This document shows, one piece after another, positions 21,954-31,728 of a DNA stretch of 60,000 nucleotides. A program made the position numbers and the translations under genes. The notes beneath the pieces were generated by a model. The model did not search any database, was not told the origin of the DNA, and worked only from the letters and a program-made list of their open reading frames with translations. Position 1 is the stretch's first letter. Each line of letters starts with the position of its first letter. The DNA comes from Prorocentrum cordatum (lineage: Eukaryota > Sar > Dinophyceae > Prorocentrales > Prorocentraceae): contig CAUYUJ010017837.1 of NCBI GenBank assembly GCA_963575745.1, positions 739,190 to 799,189 of the forward strand. Direction: 5' to 3'.

Positions 21954-22562
21954 GCCGCCTTTATCGTTTTTGTTGACAGACTTCCACTTCTAAGCGTATC
22001 TAGAGGTCATGATCTTACTTGAACCCTTGATGTATTGCATCCTGAAGCATGGGTTATCATCTCATATCTTAGGTTCAGCGTGCAAAGTCCGAGATATCTC
22101 GGTCGGGTTGGCCTGAATTGCTGCCTTCGTCGGGAGGTCGTCTTCCTCTACAGCCGCGGCGCTTTTCGCGGCGGCCGAGACCTATGCGCGGATTGCGGTT
22201 ACTTGGTCGCCGTGGAGCGACGCGCGTTATTGCTCCGATAGAACGACATTGGTCACGCCAGCAGCAAAACATGACTCGACATGGCGGCCGTGGTCGCCCG
22301 AGTCGAGATCGCATGTCTCGTCGTGTTCGGTGGCCAAAGGAAGCAGGAAGGTCTCGTCGGCGTCGCGGTTCCGAGCCAAACCTATTTCTCGCATGTGTCC
22401 TGGCTATTCGCTGGCCACAGCCGCGAGTGCGCGGTTGTCGGTGACCACGTCAGTGGGCATCGAACACTGGGGCTCCCATGACGGGGTTTCGAGTAGCTCC
22501 GTTTCCTCTTGAAGCTCTACATGCCACGTGTCCATGACATGCGGTTCCAAATCTGTTTCTGA

Positions 22563-23042
22563 CTATTCAGCAATAATCCGTCGTCTGCCGTCAAGGGCGA
22601 CCGGTGCTGGAGGTCCGTCCTCCTCTTGGGCGTAGCCACCCGTCGCTGGCGCGCCCGCCAGGTCCTCGAACTTTGGGAGATCCTCATCGAAACCTGCTAA
22701 CTGTTTTGATGACTTGAAGCGCTGAATGATTCGCGCGCGCGCGGTGCCAGTGGTGCCGGGCACGTTAAGAGCGGCACCCTCTGACTCGTAGCAGTGGAGT
22801 CCCGGTGCAACGTCGCTATCATCACATGCCAAGACGCAGCCATCAGCGCGGGGTGCTGCCAGTAACCTGTAGCTGCTTTTAGCCAAACGCACAGCTACAA
22901 CGTTGCCCATGCTTTTCCGATGAGGAACTGCAGGGCTACGTGCACTTTGGGCGAGATCCAGCTCGCTGTAGTCCCCCGCAAGGTTCCCTGCTTGATCCGC
23001 AAGTCGCCGAAGACTATAGCAGGTTTCCCCGCGCGCAGGCAA
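22563..23042 (-). pseudogene. Integrase to RT linker of element B
   Basis: The frame is open for 159 codons and ends in an acidic, proline-containing stretch (AGFDEDLPKFEDLAGAPATG). No domain is recognised. Position between integrase and RT fits the variable linker of copia pol. A frame change near 23000 connects it to the integrase C-terminal part. 22000-22562 on the same strand shows no clear frame. Confidence 0.45.
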
Positions 23043-23660
23043 GTTCGCGACAAAAGCCAGCGCCGTTCACATTGCCGTTGTATCCGAGCCGGCCTCGCGG
23101 GCCACAAATACTTCAAACAATAATGCGCGTTGTAAGTCTGGGTATTGTACCAAGATTTCCCGACCGCCGACTTGCGCTACTGCCTGACCACGGTCAGGGT
23201 AGTTACAGGCGATAGGGCACGGTCCGCTCCATCCGCTCCAATCGTCCTCGGTCGTGGCCGGACGGTGGTAGTCCACGAGATCCCCTGGCTGATAACTGTG
23301 GTGCCCCGCTGCCGTCTTCTTTGTGTGCGGGCTCTTCTTGGCTTTGGCTACTGCTGTGGCTTGTGTGATGGCCCAAATGCTTATTTCTCTGACTCTTTGT
23401 TCTCGTCTGTGATCGGGCGTCTCCGTCCCCTGTTGGTGGTCCAATACCGGTAGGTCTGGTAAACAAGCCCGTTGTCGCCCGCGCAGTGCTTGGCATGGAG
23501 ATACACCGTTGTAGAACGTAAGAGCACCGCAGACAAATCCGCCGACCTCGTCGGCGCGTGCGAGGGGCTTGTCCGTTCAAGTCGCCATCTCCGTCATTCG
23601 TGGGTCGCCGTCGCTGTTGACACCTCCTTTCCCCGGGCTCGTCGAAGCCCCCCTTCCCCG
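23043..23660 (-). pseudogene. Integrase C-terminal region of element B
   Basis: The frame at 23444-23067 contains HHSYQPGDLVDYHRPATT, then DWSGWSGPCPIA and ILVQYPDLQRALLFEVF. This resembles the small beta-barrel DNA-binding domain at the end of copia-type integrases. Further up, another frame has STTVYLHAKHCAGDNGLVYQ (about 23510-23450). The catalytic core of the same integrase lies 3 kb away at 26.4-26.9 kb. Confidence 0.65.
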
Positions 23661-23689
23661 CGGGCCTCCTCAGCGCGCCAGCCGAAGCA

Positions 23690-24450
23690 AAGTTGAGCAA
23701 CGTCGCAATTGAATCGAAGGGGGGGCCCTTCCCTTCGACCCCTCCGCCGCCGGGGGCGGGGGCGGGGCGGCCGAGGAGGGGGGGGGGGGGGGGCGGGGGG
23801 GCGCGCGGTCAAATGCGACGCCCCCCCCGGGAGCCCCGGGGCCCAGACGTGGCCCCAAGCCCCCAGACGGGCCAAGAGCGCCCAGAGAGGCCCCGAAGAC
23901 GCTCTAAGATAACACCGAATCGCCGAACGATCTGTCCAAGACGCCTCGACGGCCCCCAGACAGCCCGAGAGGCCTGGAAAGCGCTCCAAGGCCTCCAGGA
24001 GCTCTCAAGAGAGCCCCCAGGAGCAAAACATATTCATTTCCAATGCGTCTTTGAGAAAATGCGGCGCTCTTGCCTCTTCCGCTTCCCGACGCGCAAAGAC
24101 GGCCCAAGAAGCCCCCAAGATCGCCCCGGGAGGCGCCCGAGAGGGCCCCCCCAAAGGCCGAAGAGGGCCCCGAGACTGCCCAAGACGCCTCCAAGACGGC
24201 CCAAAAGGCCCTCGAGACGGCCCCAGGAAGAGGCACCCAAGAAGCCCCGAAGAAGCCCCAAGAGGCCCCAGGAGGCCCCCAAAGGGCCCCCAAACTGCCC
24301 CGCGACAGCCCAGGAGAGCCCCAATATTGCCCAGTAGGTCTCCGAGAGCGCCTCGAGACGGCGCGAGGGGGGCCCTGGGCGGCCCAAGACTGCCTCAAGA
24401 GAGCCCCAGGCTGTCCTAAGAAAGCTCCTGGCCTCCTCCTCTTCCTCATC
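23690..24450. repeat. GC-rich degenerate minisatellite
   Basis: Imperfect short units around ccaagacg, gaggcccc and agagagcccc repeat for about 600 bases from 23850, preceded by long G runs (23720-23830). Long frames on both strands are by-products. It lies within the insertion that splits the element B integrase. Confidence 0.7.
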
Positions 24451-24529
24451 CCCCTCTTTTATCCGGGGGGGCCCCGGGGGCGGGCCTCGAACGGTCGCGC
24501 GCCGCCTGGCCGAAAAAAACAACAACCCG

Positions 24530-25175
24530 TCAATCCTCCCCCCGAACGGGCTTGCCTGTGTAGGGGCCCCGATTGTCGAGGAGACGTTCCAAGTCTCGTC
24601 GCCGTCTCTCGTGGGCCGCGACGCCTTTCACTTGGGGGCCCTCGCAGCCTCGCAGCAGTTTTTGGGCTCGAGAGGTGGCGAGGGCCCCGCCAATGACGCG
24701 CGCGGCGCGCCCCGCCCTCTCGACCGCCTCGCGCCGACGCGGCGGGGGTGGGGAGGCCAGACTCGGGTTCGCTTCGGCCCCTCCGACCTCGGCTCGCGAA
24801 ACAAAGCTGGACTTTTTTGGGCCGCCGTTCCCGCGGATCAAAGTCCGCGAAACCAAGCGGGCCCTGCCCCTGGCAAGCGCGCCCTCCCAACCTGGATAAC
24901 ATTCCTCACGGGCTGACGCCGGCCGACTTGGAAGGCGGGCGGTGCGAGGGCAGGCCGCGCACTTCCAGGCGCCGCCTTTAAGGGGCCTGAGCCTGTGGAT
25001 CCGCTCGGGAACGACCGCGGGACGAACGCCCCGCGCCTTTTTCCGAGCTCGCCCAGCGGCGGGAGGAGGCAGGCTCACGGCGGCAACCTTGGACTCTGAT
25101 GGCTTCGCGCGAAACGAGGCCGCAAAACTTAAAACCCTGCGCGTGTGTTCTAAATCGGCCATATCCGGGTCAACT
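24530..25175 (-). pseudogene. LINE C-terminal zinc region
   Basis: The frame reads IHRLRPLKGGAWKCAACPRT and later a third Cys (ASAREECYPG). Similar His-Arg-Leu plus C-x2-C ends follow RNase H in non-LTR polyproteins I know from dinoflagellates. The rest is Arg/Ala-rich. Confidence 0.5.
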
Positions 25176-25379
25176 CGCCACTTCGGTGCCGCGCGCCCCT
25201 CGGCGCCTTGTCTCGCGCTGGAGTCGGCGCGCTCATTCGTCGCGAAAGAAACTAGATCCCCCCGCCCCCCCTCTAGGTGGGCTCTCTGCGCGCCGGTTTG
25301 GTGAGACGCGATTTAAGCAATCTGGGAGTTCACCCCAGGCACGAGCCCATGGCCCTCCAAGACAGCCCAAACCCTGCGC

Positions 25380-25780
25380 CACAGATGCGCGGTTATCTGA
25401 TCGCTCCTCTCGCAGACTTCCCCAGCAGCCAGGAGGCGCTCCACGGTGGACTTGCTGTCAATGATGAGCCCCTCGAGCCCCGCCGAGTTCCGAACGGCCT
25501 GGGGCGCGGCCCAGATCTCGCAGTGGGCCGACGCGGGCCGCGAAACGGGAACGCTTCCAAAAAACTGACTGGCGCTCGCGTTTCTTTTCGCGACCCCAGC
25601 TGATGGCGGCGATGCCTGCTGCGGATAGTTCCTCCGTGTCGGGACAGAGCGCGCGTCCGCCCGTGGCGACCCAGCCCGTCAAGGCGCGATCGCCGCCCAG
25701 ATCCCCGAGTGCGTAGACGTCAGGAGGGGTCGGGGCCACGCGCTCGCCCACTGGATCTGAGATGAGGCCCGCGCCCACTT
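25380..25780 (-). pseudogene. LINE RNase H domain
   Basis: One frame (about 25530-25400) reads EIWAAPQAVRNS followed by LEGLIIDSKSTVERLLAAGE. These are the Glu and Asp-Ser-Lys core motifs of RNase H. The preceding frame (25778-25458) carries the start of the domain (DVYALGDLGGDRALTGWV). A frameshift near 25560 separates them. Confidence 0.65.
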
Positions 25781-25799
25781 CCAGTGAAGCAGGTCGCTA

Positions 25800-26351
25800 T
25801 CACGACCGCGTTGCTCCTCTCTGCTGGCCGCCGTCTCGCCTAGACGGGCCGCGTCCTTGAAATTGCGCGACATCGCTGGGTCCGCGAGCTCTTTCCTGAT
25901 ATTCTCGCAAACCTCCGAAACGCATGTGTAATAGACATGCGTCAGTGCCCCTTCCCCATTGTTACATTGAGGGCACAGCGGACTCTCCACTTCCCCGCGC
26001 TCGCAGCAAACAACCTGCGATGGGTGCCCACCCGAAGCAGCAGCACGGGCGCATTTGATGCGATGTCGAGTCCAGTTATCAATCTCCCTGGCGCGAACGA
26101 GCTGCTTGACGGGCAGCAAAAAGGGCTTGGGACGAAGAAGCCGAGGGTCCTCCTGCGCCCAGGCCCAATCAGAAACTCTCCTGTACATGATCGAGTGCTC
26201 GGCCCGCTCCAGGACTTCCAGCGGCCCTCTGCCCCGCCATCCCCCTGCTCTCCTCTGCCTCCTTCTCCTCCTCTTGCTTCTCCTCCACATCCTTCCCCCC
26301 CCTTCCCCCTCCCGCATCCACCTCCTCCACACTTCTTCCACCTCCCACTCA

Positions 26352-26394
<43 letters not shown>

Positions 26395-26404
26395 TTGTTT
26401 TCAT
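25800..26404 (-). pseudogene. LINE C2HC zinc site upstream of RNase H
   Basis: The frame reads SPLCPQCNNGEGALTHVYYTC, a C-x2-C-x8-H-x4-C site like the one after the RT in many LINEs. It follows CARAAASGGHPSQVVCC. The first 60 codons are Gly/Arg-rich, from a C homopolymer and C/T-rich DNA, and are probably not original coding. Confidence 0.65.
26353..26394. repeat. C homopolymer, 42 bases
   Basis: Uninterrupted run of C at the LINE 5' junction, preceded by about 150 bases rich in C and T. Exact length is likely unreliable in any assembly. Confidence 0.9.
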
Positions 26405-26429
26405 CCTCGTCGTTCTCAGGGTCGGCGGC

Positions 26430-27041
26430 GCCGGCCGTGAGGCCTTCGCAATGGGCCTTCGTGCAATAATCGCGTAAAAACCAATGGTATGTTCTGCCGC
26501 CGTTCTAATTATTCTTCCATCGTGTGTAGGGCGCGCCTGAACACGCCGTTGCGCGCTTCAATGGCGGTGGCATGCTGGCCTCGAGCACGAGTGCGAAGTC
26601 CTGCGCCTGTAGCCTTCAAGATAGCTTTGGCAGAATCGATTTTCAGAGCACCTTCACCGTCGGAAGTCGCCGGGCCGTGCTGCATCCAGCAGATGTGATA
26701 GGCGCACAATATCGCATGCTCGTCCCGTCGGCAATCTCCCGGCCTGCAGCCCAACGAATGCATCGGTCGATGACGTGCAACAATATGTTGCTTGTAGACG
26801 CATCAACTTACACTCAACTTCTTCGTTGAATTTGCTGGGGAGACTTATCGAAGGCATAACGGCGTTGTCTGGTTTCTCCCAGGCTCTGCACTCGCGGCAT
26901 GAATCTACGCCACTTGTCATTTGTAGTCGTGCAACATCAGTTCCCATGCGCGACAGAATCGCGCGCATCTTTGGTTCAGAAGCGTGGTGCCATCGTCGGT
27001 GCAGCTTTCGTAGCTCTTTCAGCGCGGCGGTCGGATCGTAA
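26430..27041 (-). pseudogene. Pre-integrase and integrase core of element B
   Basis: The upstream frame (26968-26654) reads RAILSRMGTDVARLQM, then DSCRECRAWEKPDNAVMPS, a C-x2-C zinc site before the integrase. The next frame (26763-26509) reads HICWMQHGPATSDGEGALK with a catalytic Asp, and RARGQHATAIEARNGVFRRA with the Glu. After an in-frame stop the helix NIPLVFTRLLHEG follows (about 26490-26450). The domain stops at the LINE junction. Confidence 0.75.
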
Positions 27042-27529
27042 CTTTTGAAGCTGTGAAAGCTTATCTGGATGTCAAATCTTGACTATTCAGGTAACCTTGC
27101 ACGCGGCCGTGCTTCCGCTGCAGGCGGCGGAGGAGGCGGCGCGACGCCGTTTTCCTCTCGTCCGCGTCGTCGGGCGACACGCGGAGGGTCAGAAGAGCTA
27201 AGAGCTCCCAAGCCGCTGTGTGCGCCTCCTTTCGCGTCGTAACTGCTGGCGCCCACAACTGGGTTCTGGGGGTTTCCACGTGAAGGTGGAGGTGCACGTG
27301 GCCATGCTTCTCCCCGGGGTTCCTGTCGAACTGGCGGTTGCTCTGCTGGTGCATGTGCCTCATCAGCGAGGTCGTCTGGTGCAGCTGCTGGCGCAGCAGC
27401 AGCAGCAGCAGGTGCAGGTGCCCCTTTCCGCCGGTGCTGGCGCAGCCGGTGGAGCTTGTCCATGGTTGCCTAGCAATTGCCACGGTTGGGCAGACCTACG
27501 CTTGCCTGGCGTCGGCAGGTGGTAGGGCG
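27042..27529 (-). pseudogene. Ala/Pro/Gln linker of element B
   Basis: A low-complexity linker encoded by cagcagcag and related repeats at 27390-27420. The frame at 27463-27083 reads as an Ala/Pro-rich spacer between the CPxC zinc site and the pre-integrase region. No domain. Confidence 0.4.
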
Positions 27530-27790
27530 TGTTATTGCCGTGATCCTTTTTGCATTTTGGGCATGCCCAGTAGTAGGGTTCCCTGTCATATCAACGGCAT
27601 GGACGTGGGTTTCGGTTGTGACTCGGTGATTTAATTCTCTTGACTGTTGTCGATGCAAGCTGGGCAACCAAATTCCCCCAATGGTGGTAGTTTGATGGAT
27701 CCGTTCTCTTCCCGTGGTATCGCGGGATCATCGACATCGAACCCAGCAATGTTGAACAAAAAGCATTTGTACGTAGCACCCCGCATATGC
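27530..27790 (-). pseudogene. Paired CPxC zinc-type region of element B
   Basis: The minus strand reads FNIAGFDVDDPAIP from 27760 down, then a CPAC pair near 27660, an in-frame TAA, and after a frameshift YDREPYYWACPKCKKDHGN at 27588-27535. Two CPxC pairs about 30 residues apart suggest a treble-clef or zinc-ribbon fold. Function unknown. It lies just upstream of the linker to integrase. Confidence 0.45.
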
Positions 27791-27914
27791 GAATAAGAGT
27801 GAGGGGGCGGTGGGGGCGTCGGCAGTTTGCGAGGCTCTGGAGAAGCCCGCCGCAGGCGCCAAAGTTTCGCAAATTATGCAACGAGCCCGCCGCAGGCGCA
27901 TATTTTTTCGTTGA

Positions 27915-28470
27915 ACCAATGTGGGTAGGTCGCGGGTGGGTCGAAAATGGGTCGCGAGTGGGTCGCCGTTGGGTCGCGGGCAGAAAGCCCACCCCGTAAT
28001 GGTCACCCCGACACGCGATGCTGTTTAGTTAACGCACGCAAGGAATGAATGGAACAGGGCCTGGCTGTTTAGTCAACGCCCAAGGCCGTTCAATAAACGT
28101 CAACTGTCGGATCCGAATGGTTTCCCCCCCCTCGAGGGTGGGTCGCGTGGTGGGTCGCGGGTGGGTCACGGGGCGCGTCGCGGGTAAGTCGCGAGTGGGT
28201 CGAGGATGGATTGCGGATGGATCGCGGGGTGGGTCGCGGGGTGGGTCGCGGGGGGGTCGCGGGGGGGTCGCGGGTGGGTCGCGGGCTGGGTCGCGGGGTG
28301 GGTCGGGGGTGGTTCGCGGGATGGGTCGCGGGATGGGTCGCGGGTGGGTCGCGGGTGGGTCGCGGGTTGGGTCGCGGGGTGGGTTGGGGGTGGGTCGCGG
28401 GGTGGTTCGCGGGATGGGTCGCGGGGTGGGTCGCGGGGCGGGCCGCGGGCGGGTCGCGGGTGGGACGACG
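27915..28470. repeat. Minisatellite of gggtcgcg units
   Basis: Short units close to gtgggtcgcggg repeat at 27928-27982 and densely at 28137-28466. Both strands stay open through it, giving Gly/Ser or Pro/Arg-rich frames that I do not call as genes. Confidence 0.9.
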
Positions 28471-28530
28471 ACAACAAACGACAACAACAGCAACAGCAAC
28501 GCAACACGCATAATTCCCACCACAAATCCC

Positions 28531-29352
28531 TTATTCAGCCACGCACCCAAAGACAATGAATGACCGGTCGGCCCCCTCACTCTGATCATGCCTGTCGGCG
28601 AAAAGGTTGTTGCCTCGTGCATTAAGGGACCTTGCAAACTGCAGTGCATCTACGATCAGCGATTGCATCTTTGGAGTGAATTGGGCAGCCCGTGCCAGTT
28701 CTCGCTTGCACGCTTGGGCGTGTTCATGAAAACCAAAACATATTGTGATCTCGAATGGCTTGAGAATGGCAGGATGGTTGGCCATCATTCCTGTAGGCTT
28801 CCTGATGAAAGTGCCAGGTGAATCGCGTAGCCCTGTCGAACACTGGCCTACTATCTGCTTGCAAATGGCCCTGCGTTTGACTAGTGCCGCCCGGGGGGCA
28901 ACGTCGCCCACCCAGGTGCCAACGGGCTGCCCCCCTAGGGGGCCCGCGTTGGAGGTCGTCTTGCATGGCGGCTACCTCCCCACAGAAGGCGATGCGGAGA
29001 AAATCCTCCATGTGGCGTTTGTGCCGAAAAGGTCGCGGTTAATTTGGGAATGTAAATGCGGCGGCAAACCCGTGGTTCTGCAGTTGGGTTGTAGCATGAC
29101 TAGCGTGACGAAGCACGTGCACAGATAGTTCGAGACAGCCTGCTGTGCTCGTGGATTGCCCACGTCCGCGTTGGTACGCTTGTCTTGGTCACCGCCAGAA
29201 GTGAACGTTCTTTTGAAAGCTAGTTGTGATCTGCCACCAGTGCCTCCACATAGTTCTAACATATCTACGCAGTTGCCCCTTCCATAGCAGATGGGAGGCA
29301 AAATGGTAAATACGTCGGCATGCGCGCCCGCAGTGCCACTTGGAGGCGTCAA
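28531..29352 (-). pseudogene. Methyltransferase-like domain of element B
   Basis: The frame at 29352-28972 reads NCVDMLELCGGTGGRSQLAF, which resembles motif I of Rossmann-fold methyltransferases. It also has TLVMLQPNCRTTG, in the position of the Pro-Cys loop of cytosine-C5 enzymes. After a frameshift near 28960 the frame at 28911-28531 continues (PTGMMANHPAILKPFEITI). I know this module from dinoflagellate polyproteins but cannot state an activity. It could be a structural or inactivated copy. Confidence 0.55.
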
Positions 29353-29669
29353 GGAGAGGCTGTCGCAATCGTCTGACTCCAGCTTTTCTACTGGAACGTC
29401 GGAGAACAGTGCGGCATTTTCTCGGCCTTTTAGGTCGTCGCCACAGTCGCCGCTGCCATCTTCAACGCGTTTAGGTATCTTTTCGGTGTGACGCCAGCTT
29501 CCTTATCGTATTGTTGCTTTTCTTTCTGCTGTATCCGGGCATTGGTTGGCAATGCTGTCTGTGCGTTTGGCGTGTCCACCAATATCGGAAAAAACTTAAT
29601 TTCGGGTAGGCCCCCGCTGTCAAGCCCAATCGAGAGGGGAGGAGAGCGATCATCTTCGGTGGACGAAAC
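29353..29669 (-). pseudogene. Linker before methyltransferase-like domain
   Basis: Coding-like minus-strand sequence is interrupted by frame changes. No motif is recognised. It continues the polyprotein between the Lys-rich segment at 29.7 kb and the domain at 29.35 kb. Confidence 0.3.
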
Positions 29670-30429
29670 TCATTTCTTGCGGTTTGGCGGCGCATGCCCG
29701 TGTCCGATCAACGCTGAGGGATCTACTTCTCGATGCAATCTCGTACATATAGTGCGGGCTCCGTTGGGTAACGACGCTTTCCAATACTCACCGGTCGGTT
29801 GGTCCTTAACTTTAAAAGATTCAATCAGCTTCTTCTTGTCAAGGTCAAGTGTAAACCGGCGTACTACGTCGTCCCAACGTGGTCCGCTCTCTCTGGACTG
29901 CATATACTTATGTACGCCAGTATCGGTGCGAGTGAACACATGTAGGTAAACTTGCGTTATATATTTGTTTGTATCCTTACGGCATTGGTCCGCGAGTGCT
30001 GTCAGGAAGGTCATTGACTTGTTTCGCCATTCGGCATGTTGCTGGTCGTGTTTCGTACACGATGCACATATCTGAATGACGTAGCCACTGGGCCTCTTGT
30101 TGACACGATCAAACTTGACGTCGACATGACATAGGCGCATCCGGATCTCTCCGAGTTCAAAGATTTTGGAAAGCTTCCAGTATCGGAGCAAACTTCCAGA
30201 AGTATCCAGGCGGTCCTACCAAGACTATTCGCATCCTGAGAGCGTGTGCTTTGGCCAGGAGATTGCGTATTCTCTCAAAGCGTGGCCCAGCCCGTTTGCC
30301 TGGCAGCTTAACATGCCGGTCAGCGGGCGTTGCCACCCAGAGCGGCGCGTAATCTCCGGATAAGATTCCTCCGAGATATTGCGTTCCCACCGATGTCATT
30401 ACCTCGTTGTGCGCGATGCGATCGCACAT
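29670..30429 (-). pseudogene. Polyprotein segment with VGPPGYFWKFAP motif
   Basis: The frame at 30429-30157 has LLAKAHALRMRIVLVGPPGY and FWKFAPILEAFQ. After a frame change, 30191-29670 has RMRLCHVDVKFDRVNKRPSG and HAEWRNKSMTFLTALADQC. The first motif lies in a beta-strand-then-loop context like a Rossmann fold. It may belong with the methyltransferase-like module downstream. No activity assigned. Confidence 0.5.
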
Positions 30430-30742
30430 ATCCTCGACGGCGAAGTTCGGCGGAAGCCGTGCGGATATCTTCTATAATGAATGATTTAGAGTGGCATGCT
30501 TCAGCGTTGGTTGTGGAGCGTGCTTCGACGCCGTTCTGTATTAGAAGGCGCGCGTCCGTGCCCTTGGCCCCCTTTGGGTGGCAAGCGGGCTTGGCCAGAG
30601 GGCCCGCCTGCCCGCGTCGGCGGGGGCCATCCCTGTGGGGTAGGATACCCGGCGACTAGTCGCTCGAGTACGTCCCACCCCAGCAGGCGCCCTGCTCGGC
30701 GGCGTTGTGTGACAACGAGCTCGGGTCTTCGGTGTGGAAGAC

Positions 30743-31728
30743 CTATGGCCTGTCCTCCACAAGTGGGATGATGCCCCAATCTTCTCTGGGCGTGGCCGCC
30801 CTCGCCACATTGGAGCTGCCTGTGAACCAGTCCCTAGCCTCGTCCAGGCGTGGATGGAGAAGGTTCGTCATTGGGTCTGGATCCCACTTGCCAGCTGCTT
30901 CTCTCGCCTTGTGGACGCCTGCAACCAGCACCCTTGTCATCTCATGGCGATCTACTGGGCGATCGGATCGATGCCAGTGGTCCATTGTCGAGCTGACCAT
31001 CATGGTGATCGCGTCGTCCACGGCCTGATCGAGGCGGTTCAACGTTTCATGATTATACTCGCCAATGTCCTGGCATGCCTGAGAGGCTTGTCCACGGTCG
31101 GCCTCTGTCTTATGCTGGGATGAGCTCCCAGCGCTAACATGCGTGAAAGTCTCAGCTGCTGAATCGCCCTCTGTCCTGGGAGTGGCCTTCCGATAGTGTG
31201 AGCATGGGATGGCCAAGTATCCTGAGGGCGTTTTCAACAGCATCAGAACTTGCGCGCCCTTGCCAAGCAGCACCTTCCATTTGTGCGGGCCTGGAAAAAT
31301 AATGCATTCCTGGCCCTCCTCCAGGATCAAGAACTTTCCCTTTGATTGCGTGGAGGCAAGGCCAAGGATGGCGGGCAAGAGCCGGAGCCTTTTGCGATGC
31401 TACCAACAAATGCATCCACCTTTGTGGTCGGTGGTTTTTTCGGGATGTTGGCAACCGCAAGCGAGTGTGAGCGGCGCGGCTGCGCCACTGCCAACTCCGT
31501 TGACGTAGGGCAGCCTTTCCAAGTCCATGACCTTCGGCATGTGTCCATGCTGGCGGGATTACTGGTCGAACTCTCGTGCTGTGTTATGTTAGTACCTATG
31601 ATGTTGATGTTCGAACAAATGTCTACCAGCATACGCAGTTGACCAGAGATCAATGTTTTGAGCTTGCCTGCTGAATGCACGCGCTGGATGCCAGCTGGGG
31701 TCGACATGGCATGCGTTTCCGCGCCCAT
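30743..31728 (-). pseudogene. Aspartic protease of element B
   Basis: The frame at 31728-31327 has SGQLRMLVDICSNINIIGTN. This looks like the active-site strand of a retroelement protease with D-x-G-S changed to D-I-C-S. After a frameshift near 31380, the frame at 31378-30743 begins MPAILGLASTQSKGKFLILE, the second beta-hairpin of the fold. A long Ser/Asp/Glu linker follows. The 30430-30742 gap is GC-rich with no clear frame. Confidence 0.55.

Larger units (their letters stand above)
24530..26430 (-). mobile_element. LINE remnant inserted in element B
   Basis: A 5'-truncated non-LTR element on the minus strand. It has a C2HC zinc site, an RNase H domain and a second zinc site near the end. 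Its 5' junction is at about 26.4 kb, next to a 42-base C run, and element B integrase sequence resumes on both sides. No RT catalytic region remains. Confidence 0.65.

Noticed and set aside
28137-28466. Possible Gly-rich protein gene
   Set aside because: Minisatellite open in several frames on both strands.
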